A stretch of DNA of 33,844 nt from a virus (IMGVR_UViG_3300045119_000091:1-33844), one strand, 5' to 3'. Counted from the stretch's first letter, positions 22,439-30,863 are shown. The notes: generated by a model from the letters alone, not told the origin. Numbers and translations are program-made.

Positions 22439-23650
22439 TTAAGATAATACACGGACTGCATATTGTGGATGCCATTTAAAGCCGCACAATAAATCTAGAC
22501 GCATATAGTTTTGATATCCTAAAATATCCCCGGTTTGTGTTACAGCAAGTGATAATCCTGTTTCGGGATCTACTGCAACCGATGCATAAGGAACTTGTAG
22601 TTTATATAAAGGAGGGCAAACGATATCAAGGCCACGAGAAGGATAAGCCACGTTCACATTATGTGAGCCAACCATGGTCACAGCCGCATCATCAGGAATA
22701 GCATTACTGACGTTACGATTAGGATTTAATGTATCAGATATAATTATAGGAGCCACAAGAACTGTGATGTTGCCTGCGCCATCAGAGCTTGCATTGGCAG
22801 TTACGACAAACTGCATATCTTGACCGGTTGATGCACGCCCTACAGGATTGACCGACTGCACGCCAGCTATAGAAATAACATCCCCAACTACAAAGTAGTC
22901 AGTGACGGTAAATGAGGCACCGTCCATAACGATTGTAGCGCCAGATGTAACCGCACCATTTACAAGCAGCGCATCGGAAGAATGAAGACGAGGTCCTGCA
23001 CCTGCAATGTGACGTTTAATATTTTGAGATTGGAAAATGTCAAAATAGGATAGGTGACCGATAGCGCTTGAACGGACGATATCTTCATTAAATACTGGTG
23101 TGAAGTTATTGAGCAGAGCACCTTTTAATGAGGAACCATCACGAACAGTCATTGCCATGTACGCATCGGATGCAATATTAACGCCTTGCTCCAGAAGTTT
23201 CGCACCAGCTGTATCAACGGTCGTAAAGGAGTTAATCGCTACACCTGCAGTACCTGTGAAGAAGTTTAGGTCTTGTTCGGCAGAAGACGCGATATCTTTT
23301 TCCATCTGAGTTATTACTTCCTGTATTGCAGGGGCAATAAATAAACGGGAGAAATCTTCAATTCTTAATGATAAATCTTGAATAGTATAAGCTATTAAAG
23401 CGTGGTATTGATGCGCTACAACGATAGATTCAACCGTTTCAATGATTGATTGAGGGGTTGCGACACTACCATCACCTACGATAAAATGATTTTGTCTTCT
23501 GACTTGTAACGTATCTCCTATCTTATAACCAGAAGACACAAAATCATCCTGGTAAATTCTTGAAGCTGTCATTACAAAAGGTGCGTTATTGGCAAACATT
23601 GCCAATGCTGTGTTACTGACTAAGTCAGTTGTAATAAATTGGTTAGCCAT
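22439..23650 (-). CDS. Major capsid (coat) protein, P22 gp5-like (403 aa)
   Basis: ANQFITTDLVSNTALAMFAN at the start, then VRRQNHFIVGDG, LIAYTIQDLSLRIEDFSRLF and LLCGFKWHPQYAVRVL at the end match the P22-type coat family (HK97-fold shell protein with the same N-terminal helix and spine elements). The length of 403 is close to P22's 430. It lies directly downstream of the scaffold gene, as expected. The start codon is preceded by a nested hairpin containing the ribosome site. Confidence 0.8.
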   Translation of the reverse strand: MANQFITTDLVSNTALAMFANNAPFVMTASRIYQDDFVSSGYKIGDTLQVRRQNHFIVGDGSVATPQSIIETVESIVVAHQYHALIAYTIQDLSLRIEDFSRLFIAPAIQEVITQMEKDIASSAEQDLNFFTGTAGVAINSFTTVDTAGAKLLEQGVNIASDAYMAMTVRDGSSLKGALLNNFTPVFNEDIVRSSAIGHLSYFDIFQSQNIKRHIAGAGPRLHSSDALLVNGAVTSGATIVMDGASFTVTDYFVVGDVISIAGVQSVNPVGRASTGQDMQFVVTANASSDGAGNITVLVAPIIISDTLNPNRNVSNAIPDDAAVTMVGSHNVNVAYPSRGLDIVCPPLYKLQVPYASVAVDPETGLSLAVTQTGDILGYQNYMRLDLLCGFKWHPQYAVRVLS

Positions 23651-23653
23651 GAG

Positions 23654-23698
23654 CTAGGTCTCCATTAAATCCGTTTAATGGCAATGCAAGTGACCTAG
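23654..23698 (-). promoter_or_regulatory. Nested hairpin enclosing the coat gene ribosome site
   Basis: The outer stem is CTAGGTC (23654-23660) with GACCTAG (23692-23698). The inner stem is a perfect 8 bp, CCATTAAA (23662-23669) with TTTAATGG (23674-23681), and a 4-nt loop. In the message the SD GGAG falls at the junction of the two stems, 9-10 nt before the ATG. This would limit or regulate coat translation. Confidence 0.55.
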
Positions 23699-23732
23699 GT
23701 TAAATCAAAGTTTTATCCTTAAAACCTTAAAG

Positions 23733-24551
23733 TCACTTCCATGTGCCGGCCTTCATTCTCGCCCTGATAACAGAGGGAGGTGTTTTATCCGTAACGGCAG
23801 TTGAAGAATGAGCAGGATTTGCTCTGACAGTTCCTAAGGGATTAGCCTTAGATTGGCTTGACGGTTTCCCGCTGTTACCACCCATCAAAGAAAAAGACAG
23901 CTTATTAACTTCACGTGCCTGGTCTAGTGGATGGAGTTTTGATATACGTTCAAGTTCAGATTTGTTCTTGCCTAATTTGTAAGCAACTTCTGCAGGATTT
24001 TCAACGAGTAGAAGCGCGTCCCGTACATGTGGAGTAAACGGAACATGATCGGCTCTTACTACGTCATCAAAATCGTCGTACTTATCAGATGCACGGTCAA
24101 ACTCGTCATTTAAGCGTTGATACTGCTTATGTACGTGAGCCTGGCGTTCTGCAACCTTAGCTTGTTGCTCCTCGTGGTCTTTAGCCCCTAAAGCAAAGCG
24201 TACTGCATGATGTATTTTTTCCTCTTCAGTCATCGAAGGCGGGTTAGGCTGCCCTGGCGACGGATAAGGATTGGAGTTATATGGAGACTGTTGGGGATTA
24301 GCACTATCGCCGTTAAATTGAGACTGCAAGTGCATTAACTGTTCTTGCATATGTCGCATTTCACGAGCATGCTTTTTGGCCTGCATCCCTAGTCGCTTTT
24401 TAATGCTTCCAGGTTCATCTTGTGATGAATTGCTTGTGTCATCTGAAGCATTTCCTTGCTCTTCAGCGTCACCAGGACCAACACCACCATCAACTACATC
24501 TTCATCATCTCCGCTTACTTGCTCTGCAAGTGCGTTCTGGTCTTCATCCAT
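23733..24551 (-). CDS. Scaffolding protein (P22 gp8-like, 272 aa)
   Basis: Acidic N-terminus (DEDQNALAEQVSGDDEDVVDGG), long helical charged middle with coiled-coil character (KKHAREMRHMQEQLMHLQSQ), Gln/Pro-rich linker and basic C-terminus (RARMKAGTWK). These are hallmarks of podovirus scaffolds that bind coat through a basic C-terminal helix-turn-helix. It lies between portal and coat. Sequence families are divergent, so the call rests on position and composition. Confidence 0.65.
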   Translation of the reverse strand: MDEDQNALAEQVSGDDEDVVDGGVGPGDAEEQGNASDDTSNSSQDEPGSIKKRLGMQAKKHAREMRHMQEQLMHLQSQFNGDSANPQQSPYNSNPYPSPGQPNPPSMTEEEKIHHAVRFALGAKDHEEQQAKVAERQAHVHKQYQRLNDEFDRASDKYDDFDDVVRADHVPFTPHVRDALLLVENPAEVAYKLGKNKSELERISKLHPLDQAREVNKLSFSLMGGNSGKPSSQSKANPLGTVRANPAHSSTAVTDKTPPSVIRARMKAGTWK

Positions 24552-24703
24552 GATTTATCAATTCCCCATTCGATGCATGCAAGCACCCTAGACCATGCGG
24601 TAGGCCTGAAACCCTGAGAGAATCCTTCCCTCGCATGATTAGTATAAATGTTAATTAATAAAAAACAGCGCTATATGTATGGGTAATGCACTAAATCCTG
24701 ATA
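24552..24703. other. Gap between portal and scaffold genes
   Basis: Holds an imperfect hairpin over the scaffold ribosome site (ATCGAAT-GGGG-AATTGAT in the message, 24557-24574, one mismatch and one G-U) and a minus-strand TATACT (24641-24646) without a good -35. A 30-codon frame at 24544-24636 lacks a ribosome site and is not called. Confidence 0.4.
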
Positions 24704-26902
24704 TTATTTATGATTTGGATTATTATGTTTATGTATATCCGATAACACGGATGCAAGCTTTGATGAAAAGTCTTTTTCACTCTTATCAGCATCTAATAAT
24801 AATCTTCCATGGTCTACCTTAATCTTTTGCTGCTCAAGGCCCATTTTTGATTTCATCTCTTGGGCTTTTAAAATCATTTCGGCTTGGTCAAGCATATGCT
24901 TTTCTTTACGAATCTTTAATTCTTCTGCACGCTCCATTAACGCTTGTTCTTCAAGATGCATCTTTTGTTCATTCATCTGCATCATTTGTTGTTGGGCTTG
25001 CATTTGTTGTTGGGCCATCATTTGTTGGGGGTCTGGCTGTTGAGGAGGAGGTGGTTTACCTTCTTCTTTAGCAAGTATTTCAGGAGGCACCATTGTTTTA
25101 AACCGCTCTGCAATTTGCGGCATGAACTGTACGTCAAGATTCTTAGCCCATAGGTCTGCAATAAGAGGAAATGTCTGAGGATTAGCTTGTAAAGTCTGCT
25201 GAAAGAATTCCAAAGCTATATCTTTTTGTACCGCAAAGCTAGGACCTGTATCGATTTCTACATCGTAATCACCGGATTCTAATACATTCTCTCGTTGTTC
25301 TTGGCCATCTTCTGAATTGCCAACTAATTTGTTTAAAGTGATAGAATCTGTGCGCCCATCGGCCTTTGATATAACCATATGACGCTCATTTTCACCAATT
25401 ATTGTTGGAAGCAAATCAAGTACAACCCGCCCTCCTTGCTCAATCGCTTGATTAAGATTATCAAAGTAGACATAAGCTGACATGGATCCTTCAAGTTTGC
25501 GCTCACGACGAGCTTTACCTGACATATCACGTCCTTGAAGAGCTTCATTTTCAGAGAAACCCAATATTTCACGTATATCCTGACAGCCTCTTTGATATTG
25601 TTGCAATAGAGACTGTGACATCTCCCATGGCGGCATTTTATTTGGCATAGCTCCTGTTTTAGGATCGGGCTTTGCTATTAATATCCCATTTTGCAGCTCA
25701 GGATTTCTCCACATTTGCTCATTACCAAGAATGTTATCAGGCGTGCCAATCCATTGTTCACGGCGACGGTTTTTAATCTCAGCCGCAACCTCAGAACCCA
25801 CATAGTTAACAAACTTCTGCGCATCCTTTGCTTCATGAATAAATGAGCGTGTATACTGCTGCCCGTTAATAAAGTTCGAATCTCCATCTACAAATATAAG
25901 TGGCAGGTATTTAGAAGGCCAGTCTGTGAACTCTATTACCTGGTTTTGAGTCATCATATATTGTCGAATCTTATAATCTTTGCTCATTCTATCGCCGTGT
26001 ATCTCAGGGATTGACCGGCGTATCATATCTCCAACAACTTGAGAACCTTGTGCTAGCTGCTTTTTCATCTCAATTTCTTTTTGCATATCCTCCCATTCAT
26101 CCTCAGTAACAGTACTGCCATCTGTTAATAGGAGAATCTTTAAGGGATACCACTCTTTCCTGTTGTATTTGCATACGACTATTGTGTCTCTGGTTTCCCA
26201 TTGAAAGTCTAGTAGTGAGCGAGGGTCAGAGTACGATACTGGATTCATTACCCAGGGAAACGTTGCATAGAATTCTTCTTTTGTGTAAACATATTGTCTT
26301 CCACAAAAGTTACCATCTCCCTTATGGGGCTTCATAGCTGTTGGGTCAAATGATGTACGTGTTACATCAGGTATTATTTCGTAGGCTATCTTTTGATTAA
26401 ATGAGCGTGGATTTTCATATTCTAAACATATCTCAAACGCACCATAGCCCATCATGAGAGCTTGCTTAAAGGCTGTTTGATAGATTAAATCATTTTGTGA
26501 TTGGTAGGATATTGTTCTAACAAGGTCTGCTCGTAAGTCGATTTGAGCTTGCTTTGATTTTCCAGTAAGTGATCTAACCATTAAGTCTGGTTTATTTTTT
26601 CTTTGCTCTCCCACAACTTTCTTTGTGGTATCATAGAGCTTATTGAATGTCATTGCAGGTTTAAAAAGGCGCGTAAACTCTGAGCGCTCAACCGCTGACC
26701 ATTGGTCACGCAGCACAAAGTTCATGTCATCTTTACCGCGAGTCATATTTTCGCCGAAGTAGCCATCCCAAAGCACCAAATCTTCACGAGCTTTCTTTAA
26801 GACTTCCGCTTCATCAATTCCTGCATCTTCAAGCCTGTCTTGAAGTTCTTCATTAATGCTATCAATGTCATCGACTGACATCTGTTCGGCAATTATTTCC
26901 AT
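24704..26902 (-). CDS. Portal protein, P22 gp1-like (732 aa)
   Basis: ATG 26902 is chosen over TTG 26911 because the AGGA-loop hairpin (26906-26921) ends three bases before it. LVLWDGYFGENMTRGKDDMN, AMTFNKLYDTTKKVVGEQRK and FIHEAKDAQKFVNYVGSEVA match the P22-type portal family. The C-terminal ~100 residues are Gln/Met-rich coiled coil (QQMMAQQQMQAQQQ, LEEQALMERAEELK), like the P22 barrel. The length of 732 is near P22's 725. It forms the dodecameric DNA entry ring. Confidence 0.85.
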   Translation of the reverse strand: MEIIAEQMSVDDIDSINEELQDRLEDAGIDEAEVLKKAREDLVLWDGYFGENMTRGKDDMNFVLRDQWSAVERSEFTRLFKPAMTFNKLYDTTKKVVGEQRKNKPDLMVRSLTGKSKQAQIDLRADLVRTISYQSQNDLIYQTAFKQALMMGYGAFEICLEYENPRSFNQKIAYEIIPDVTRTSFDPTAMKPHKGDGNFCGRQYVYTKEEFYATFPWVMNPVSYSDPRSLLDFQWETRDTIVVCKYNRKEWYPLKILLLTDGSTVTEDEWEDMQKEIEMKKQLAQGSQVVGDMIRRSIPEIHGDRMSKDYKIRQYMMTQNQVIEFTDWPSKYLPLIFVDGDSNFINGQQYTRSFIHEAKDAQKFVNYVGSEVAAEIKNRRREQWIGTPDNILGNEQMWRNPELQNGILIAKPDPKTGAMPNKMPPWEMSQSLLQQYQRGCQDIREILGFSENEALQGRDMSGKARRERKLEGSMSAYVYFDNLNQAIEQGGRVVLDLLPTIIGENERHMVISKADGRTDSITLNKLVGNSEDGQEQRENVLESGDYDVEIDTGPSFAVQKDIALEFFQQTLQANPQTFPLIADLWAKNLDVQFMPQIAERFKTMVPPEILAKEEGKPPPPQQPDPQQMMAQQQMQAQQQMMQMNEQKMHLEEQALMERAEELKIRKEKHMLDQAEMILKAQEMKSKMGLEQQKIKVDHGRLLLDADKSEKDFSSKLASVLSDIHKHNNPNHK

Positions 26903-26905
26903 GAC

Positions 26906-26921
26906 ACTCAATCCTTTGAGT
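26906..26921 (-). promoter_or_regulatory. Shine-Dalgarno hairpin of the portal gene
   Basis: Minus strand: ACTCAA-AGGA-TTGAGT, GTC, then ATG. A 6-bp perfect stem with a tetraloop of pure SD sequence. Confidence 0.65.
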
Positions 26922-26936
26922 TAATTGGGTAAAGCG

Positions 26937-26964
26937 CGACTTCAACATATCTATGTCAAAGTCG
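26937..26964. other. Interrupted hairpin between Tad2-like and portal genes
   Basis: CGACTT-ca-ACAT-atct-ATGT-ca-AAGTCG. Two stems are separated by a symmetric internal loop. There is no T-run on either side. It may be an RNA processing or protein-binding site. Confidence 0.45.
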
Positions 26965-27011
26965 AGTTTTGATATATCTAATCAAGCTAATCTAAGCCTG
27001 ACTTTGTTGTT

Positions 27012-27266
27012 TTAACAACCAGCGTTACTTTCAGTCGTAGCAACTTCAATTGGCTCTTTTGATATTTCAAACTTTTCCCAATCATCAGCTACTAAATCCT
27101 CAATTGAGAATATATAATTACCAGCATTTGGGGTGGGATGTAAAACAATCTTCCATGCATGAGACATGCCAGGCATACACACGATATAACCGTCTTGTGG
27201 AACCCATCCTGTACGATGCATGCATTCCCCGTCTTTTAATAAATCAATAGCTGCTTGTAACAACAT
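27012..27266 (-). CDS. Tad2-like (DUF2829) protein, candidate anti-Thoeris sponge (84 aa)
   Basis: QAAIDLLKDGECMHRTGWV, then YIVCM and the closing FSIEDLVADDWEKFE give the DUF2829 pattern A..LLK.G....R.GW...YI...(Y/F)...DL.A.DW. Characterised Tad2 proteins of this family capture Thoeris signal molecules. The gene lies in the head operon between small structural genes and the portal, with CAAGGAG before the ATG. A duplicated relative is at 6237-6611. Activity is inferred. Confidence 0.65.
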   Translation of the reverse strand: MLLQAAIDLLKDGECMHRTGWVPQDGYIVCMPGMSHAWKIVLHPTPNAGNYIFSIEDLVADDWEKFEISKEPIEVATTESNAGC

Positions 27267-27287
27267 CTTTACGTCTCCTTGTGTAGT

Positions 27288-27548
27288 TTATGGTAAAACA
27301 GTTAATTGACAAGAACCTGCTGTAAATACAGGCTTATAAATCTGATGCCCATCAGATGCTACAGCCATTACAAAATCTGTTGCAAGCAAAGATGCATCTT
27401 GAGTTTTTAAATAGTTATCCAAAAATCCTGCGGCAGCTACTTGTGCCAATGTATTAGTTGGACAATATAACCTACCCATACGTGGAACTATGTTATTAGC
27501 TTCACCTGCAAAGTTTAATACCAAATTAATATTTGACTGAATTGACAT
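27288..27548 (-). CDS. Small virion-region protein (86 aa)
   Basis: The pattern NLVLNFAGEANNIVPRMGRL, then CPTNTLAQVAAAGFLDNYLK and FVMAVASDGHQIYKPVF, is seen in short proteins near head genes of other phages. Soluble, mixed alpha/beta. CGGAG precedes the ATG. Possibly a head decoration or minor protein; not certain. Confidence 0.55.
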   Translation of the reverse strand: MSIQSNINLVLNFAGEANNIVPRMGRLYCPTNTLAQVAAAGFLDNYLKTQDASLLATDFVMAVASDGHQIYKPVFTAGSCQLTVLP

Positions 27549-27583
27549 TTTATTCTCCGTTTAATTTAAAGTTAATTTCCATT

Positions 27584-27841
27584 CTAACCCCATACTATTC
27601 CAGTACCATCACAGGGTATACACAAAGTTCCTTCATTACCATCATATGTGGTTCCAGTGCATACAGGACAGCGGTGTGGTATTCTAATTCTTATATGCGC
27701 TTCCTCATAGATATCTTCAATCATGTATTTTATGTAATTCTCAAGATTAGTATGGTTAATTAATGGTTCAAGGCGTCTTGTTAAAAACATAATTTTGTCT
27801 TCAATATATTCCATCCTGCTATTAATGCCTTTGTATTCCAT
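27584..27841 (-). CDS. DnaJ-type zinc-ribbon small protein (85 aa)
   Basis: The N-terminal 50 residues look helical. The C-terminus has CPVCTGT (C58, C61) and CIPCDGTG (C74, C77), two CxxCxGxG-type modules as in the DnaJ zinc-finger region, without a J domain. It starts in TAATG overlap with the upstream gene. A metal-binding assembly or chaperone-adaptor role is speculative. Confidence 0.55.
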   Translation of the reverse strand: MEYKGINSRMEYIEDKIMFLTRRLEPLINHTNLENYIKYMIEDIYEEAHIRIRIPHRCPVCTGTTYDGNEGTLCIPCDGTGIVWG

Positions 27842-27993
27842 TATCTATCCGCCAAGTTTTTAAACACTCCGTCATATCGTTTTAATATTTTCAAAGGAAT
27901 TTCTTTGAATTCTTTTTCACATTGCACGCATCTATTGCTCAGATTGATACGCCTACAATATTTACGGCAATAGTGACACCTTATTTCAGTCAT
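27841..27993 (-). CDS. Small zinc-ribbon protein (50 aa)
   Basis: A 50-residue frame beginning MTEIRCHYCRKYCRRINLSN, with RCVQCEKEF shortly after, so a CxxC/CxxC pair with a basic C-terminus. It overlaps the upstream gene by eight bases and the downstream ATG by one (TAATG). The tight packing supports it as real. Confidence 0.55.
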   Translation of the reverse strand: MTEIRCHYCRKYCRRINLSNRCVQCEKEFKEIPLKILKRYDGVFKNLADR

Positions 27994-28264
27994 TCTTAGT
28001 CTTCAATAAGTTAATTTCTATTTGCATTTCTGCTACGATTTTATTTATCCTATCAATTTTGTCTATCATTTCATTTAAGCAAATGTATGACTGGGATAGG
28101 GTATGAGTCACCGATCTCATAGTATCCATTTTTATATCTTGTAAATTCGATCTTACCATGCACATTTCACAATAAACATAAGGCTTAAATTGGTGTGAAC
28201 TACATCTAATTGAGTAATTAAAATCTACACTTTGCGGATATACATCTGTATTAATCATTGCCAC
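27986..28264 (-). CDS. Hypothetical protein with coiled-coil end (92 aa)
   Basis: Overlaps the end of the large terminase gene by 10 bases. The N-terminal half contains RCSSHQFKPYVYCEMCMV (a possible metal site), and the C-terminal half is a heptad-like helix (LNEMIDKIDRINKIVAEMQI). Function unknown. Confidence 0.5.
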   Translation of the reverse strand: MAMINTDVYPQSVDFNYSIRCSSHQFKPYVYCEMCMVRSNLQDIKMDTMRSVTHTLSQSYICLNEMIDKIDRINKIVAEMQIEINLLKTKND

Positions 28265-29811
28265 CTAAATCCCGGGTTAAACATATTAACTCTCTCTTGA
28301 CACTGCATCTTATCATGAGTAATCCTATCGGAAGCCAGCTCAAGACAGGCGTAACCAAGAGCGTCCATGGGGTGTGAGCTCATATTCTTATTGGGCTTAT
28401 CCTTGTAACGCTCTTCTCCTGAGACTGCAATGCGCGCATATACATAGTCTTTAACAAATCCCTTGAACAATGTTGGGCAATTACGACGGTCTAATATTAA
28501 TCCAGGCTTACCATCAACCATTTTGTTTAGGAAGTATCTGACACTTCCAAGCCTGGGGTCAATATCATTGGTTCTTGCGCTAACAGTTGGGATATTTAGT
28601 GAGTTAAGCTCGCCAATACAGCTCATTTCTTCTATAATCTCATTTCTAGCATTACCTGCCGGATCTGCAACCGACATTCCAACCTTGCAATATGGAAAGT
28701 CTTTAGCAATAGAAGGTATCACAATAGAATCAGCAAATGTCCTAATACCCATCCCATCACCCACATATTCCTTCAATATCATGAGCTGACCGCGAGCAGA
28801 CAATTGTACAACCACACAAGCAGGAGTAAGCCCAAAGTCCCAACCAAGAATAAGTTGCTCGCCTTGAATAGCAGATAAAGAATCAACTGCGTGAAAATCA
28901 GGATTAAATTCTGGATAAACTCGTTTACCAAAACCAACAGAACCGTACTCACCAAGACAGAAGACTTTAATAAATTCCTGAGATTGTCCTTCTGCCAGCA
29001 TCTCATAATAATTATCAGGCAAATGACCAGCATTATCGGCAAGAGGGTTACGATGCCATTTATTATCTTCATCTTTTATTAATCCAGGCGGCTGTTTAAA
29101 CAGCATATGATGCTCAAACTTATTATCTTCAAAGTCTTTAAATATCCAGTGATCGTCTTCAGGCGGATTGGTATCTGCTATAATTCCCGCCCAATAAGGT
29201 TCCGAGCAGAATGCTTTTGAAGGATATCTATTAACACGCCCTTTCATGTGGGCTAAGGCGGCTTTAGGGACCTCTGAGAGCTCGTTTATGTAGCATCCGG
29301 TCAACTCTAGCGACTTAATCTTTCTAACGTCTTCAGGACGGTCTAGAGCGATAAAAAGCAACTCTAACTCAACCATACCATGGCCATCATTAAAGCAATG
29401 CTCATAAGTCATAATTGGCTTTTGACGTTTACGTATATCTCCTAAATCTTCAAACCATGCAAGCCAGGTTGCAAGAGTAGTAGATGAAAGCTCGCCGGAT
29501 GTATTTCTTACAATTCCCCACCTGCTTCGGCGTCTTCCATGGCTCCATGCAGGGACCGCGCAAGCTCGTTTAACGATTTCAGTGATTGCCCACGTAGACT
29601 TTCCACTTCCATAAGGGCCCATAATGACACGCACAAAGCTATCATCGTTATGAGCAATGTTACCAGTTCTAGTGGGGATATAGATTTTATCTTGTTTAAT
29701 TGCATGAATAATCATTCCTGATTCAGTAATTGTTAATTGACGCGAAGTACCTTTTCGTCTTGAGTCTTCAATTGATTCAATGCGTTTAGCAATGGCCGAT
29801 GCTGTCATCAT
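28255..29811 (-). CDS. Terminase large subunit (518 aa)
   Basis: Walker A GPYGSGKST at residues 65-73, Walker B-like LTGCYINE with catalytic E177, and coupling motif IADTNPP near 211-217. RNase H-like nuclease residues are probably D325 (GWDFGLTPA), D383 (SVADPAGN) and the Asp in SSHPMDALGYA near 487. This is the ATP-driven packaging motor that cuts and threads phage DNA into the head. It starts within an overlap with the 64-aa gene. The length is normal for the family. Confidence 0.9.
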   Translation of the reverse strand: MMTASAIAKRIESIEDSRRKGTSRQLTITESGMIIHAIKQDKIYIPTRTGNIAHNDDSFVRVIMGPYGSGKSTWAITEIVKRACAVPAWSHGRRRSRWGIVRNTSGELSSTTLATWLAWFEDLGDIRKRQKPIMTYEHCFNDGHGMVELELLFIALDRPEDVRKIKSLELTGCYINELSEVPKAALAHMKGRVNRYPSKAFCSEPYWAGIIADTNPPEDDHWIFKDFEDNKFEHHMLFKQPPGLIKDEDNKWHRNPLADNAGHLPDNYYEMLAEGQSQEFIKVFCLGEYGSVGFGKRVYPEFNPDFHAVDSLSAIQGEQLILGWDFGLTPACVVVQLSARGQLMILKEYVGDGMGIRTFADSIVIPSIAKDFPYCKVGMSVADPAGNARNEIIEEMSCIGELNSLNIPTVSARTNDIDPRLGSVRYFLNKMVDGKPGLILDRRNCPTLFKGFVKDYVYARIAVSGEERYKDKPNKNMSSHPMDALGYACLELASDRITHDKMQCQERVNMFNPGFRWQ

Positions 29812-30002
29812 TTCTCAAGCACCTGCTTGGGAGGTTGAGTTTTGTAAGGCGCATTTTTATAGTTTTCACGGAAATGTTCTTGCGTTGAATAACGAGCCCC
29901 ACACTTAATGCATTCTCGACGCCTATAGATTTGATTTGTTCTGTCATCACTGGTAGTGCTTACAACGCGTGACTCAGGATATCCGCATAATTTGCAATCC
30001 AC
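29808..30002 (-). CDS. NrdR-like zinc-ribbon protein lacking the ATP-cone (64 aa)
   Basis: GTG start in overlap with the preceding TAG stop. MDCKLCGYPESRVVSTTSDD, then IYRRRECIKCGARYSTQE, reproduces the N-terminal zinc ribbon of the ribonucleotide-reductase repressor NrdR (Cys 3, 6, 31, 34; RRRxCxxCGxRF core). NrdR normally continues with an ATP-cone of ~90 residues, absent here. It could be a DNA-binding module or a structural zinc protein. Confidence 0.6.
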   Translation of the reverse strand: MDCKLCGYPESRVVSTTSDDRTNQIYRRRECIKCGARYSTQEHFRENYKNAPYKTQPPKQVLEK

Positions 30003-30187
30003 TATTTACGCACTCCTCGCAAAGTACGGACCATGGTTGCACGAGATGCTTGTGATGTGCGCTTAACTTGTTTTGAAGGATTGATAGGAAGCCAGCTGTC
30101 CATTGAATTAGCTTCAAATGCTGGGGCCGTATCAATTGCTTTCTTTTTCTTTTCTTTCTCTAACCACTTGTTTTGAATCACTGCCAT
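30002..30187 (-). CDS. Small basic protein (61 aa)
   Basis: ATG 30187 is chosen because the hairpin-displayed GGATA (30188-30204) abuts it; an upstream start at 30226 has no such signal. Sequence AVIQNKWLEKEKKKKAIDTA, with a basic C-terminal third. Function unknown. Confidence 0.55.
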   Translation of the reverse strand: MAVIQNKWLEKEKKKKAIDTAPAFEANSMDSWLPINPSKQVKRTSQASRATMVRTLRGVRK

Positions 30188-30293
30188 GAATAATATCCTT
30201 ATTCTTTCTAGATAATCGCCTAGCATTCCGTGCTGAAGGTGGATACAAACTATTTACTTGAGTCTTGTTTTCACCATGCTGTGGGTTTTTCAT
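30132..30293 (-). CDS. Possible small basic protein (53 aa)
   Basis: Fills the gap upstream of the previous gene and begins in an ATGA overlap with the 69-aa gene. It encodes 53 residues beginning MKNPQHGENKTQVNSLYPPS. It overlaps the next gene by 56 bases in another frame, which lowers confidence. Basic and proline-containing. Confidence 0.35.
   Translation of the reverse strand: MKNPQHGENKTQVNSLYPPSARNARRLSRKNKDIIHGSDSKQVVRERKEKESN
30188..30204 (-). promoter_or_regulatory. Shine-Dalgarno hairpin of the 61-aa gene
   Basis: Minus strand: GAATAA-GGATA-TTATTC directly followed by ATG. A 6-bp perfect stem, with the SD at the stem-loop edge. Confidence 0.55.
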
Positions 30294-30499
30294 TTCTTCT
30301 TTCCCAATACCTTATTGGCTTTTGCATCAATCTTTGATTCACTTGATTTAGATAGCTTACCCTTGTTAACCATCTCAGACGCTCGTGCTTTGGCGTTCCT
30401 CGCATGTGCCTTATCTTCCATTGGATATTTCTTTTCACCAGGCAATCCAAATTCTTTCTTTGGTATCTTTTTGCGTTTATCAGTTGTGAGTTTCGCCAT
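30290..30499 (-). CDS. Small Lys/Ala-rich phage protein (69 aa)
   Basis: AKLTTDKRKKIPKKEFGLPG, then KKYPMEDKAHARNAKARASE, is the pattern of short proteins found in many phages and prophages (P-x-x-DF-G-x-P-G ... YP-x-x-D-x-x-HARNA). AAAAAGGAAG precedes the ATG. Possibly DNA-binding or capsid-associated; the role is unknown. Confidence 0.65.
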   Translation of the reverse strand: MAKLTTDKRKKIPKKEFGLPGEKKYPMEDKAHARNAKARASEMVNKGKLSKSSESKIDAKANKVLGKKK

Positions 30500-30501
30500 G
30501 A

Positions 30502-30651
30502 TTACTTCCTTTTTGGTTTGCGCTTTTTCTCATCGGCCTCAGAAAAGGCGATAGCGATGGCCTGTTTAGGTTTTTTACCGGCATTTTCTTCTGCAGCTAT
30601 ATTTTTACCGAAGTTTTTGCTTCCGGGCTTTGCGCCTTTAATTAATGGCAT
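30502..30651 (-). CDS. Small basic phage protein (49 aa)
   Basis: The frame begins PLIKGAKPGSKNFGKNIAAE and contains KPKQAIAIAFSEAD, a pattern of short phage proteins (KNI..E...GKP.KQAIAIA). The C-terminus is very basic. It follows the upstream gene by two bases. Function unknown. Confidence 0.6.
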   Translation of the reverse strand: MPLIKGAKPGSKNFGKNIAAEENAGKKPKQAIAIAFSEADEKKRKPKRK

Positions 30652-30653
30652 GA

Positions 30654-30863
30654 TTATTTACCATCCTTTTGCTTGGTCAGATAATCAGGGATACTCTCTA
30701 CATAGTTAAGCTTGCCATAATTAGCCATGCTTTGAGGCTCAAGATTACGGCACGCACCACTCTTGGCGAAAGCCTCCTGCGTAACTCTCTTGCCACGAAC
30801 CACTTCAGGCGCAGGGTCATTGAGGCCACGTGTTGGTTTCTCAGATACATATTTTCCGCTCAT
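30654..30863 (-). CDS. Hypothetical small protein (69 aa)
   Basis: AACTAGGAGCAGTC precedes the ATG. MSGKYVSEKPTRGLNDPAPE is followed by a basic stretch and a C-terminal YGKLNYVESIPDYLTKQ. Soluble and basic, one of the run of small proteins between the terminase genes. No family is recognised. Confidence 0.55.
   Translation of the reverse strand: MSGKYVSEKPTRGLNDPAPEVVRGKRVTQEAFAKSGACRNLEPQSMANYGKLNYVESIPDYLTKQKDGK

Noticed and set aside
24544-24636. 30-codon minus-strand frame ending at the scaffold start
   Set aside because: No ribosome site and a composition unlike its neighbours; probably leader sequence.
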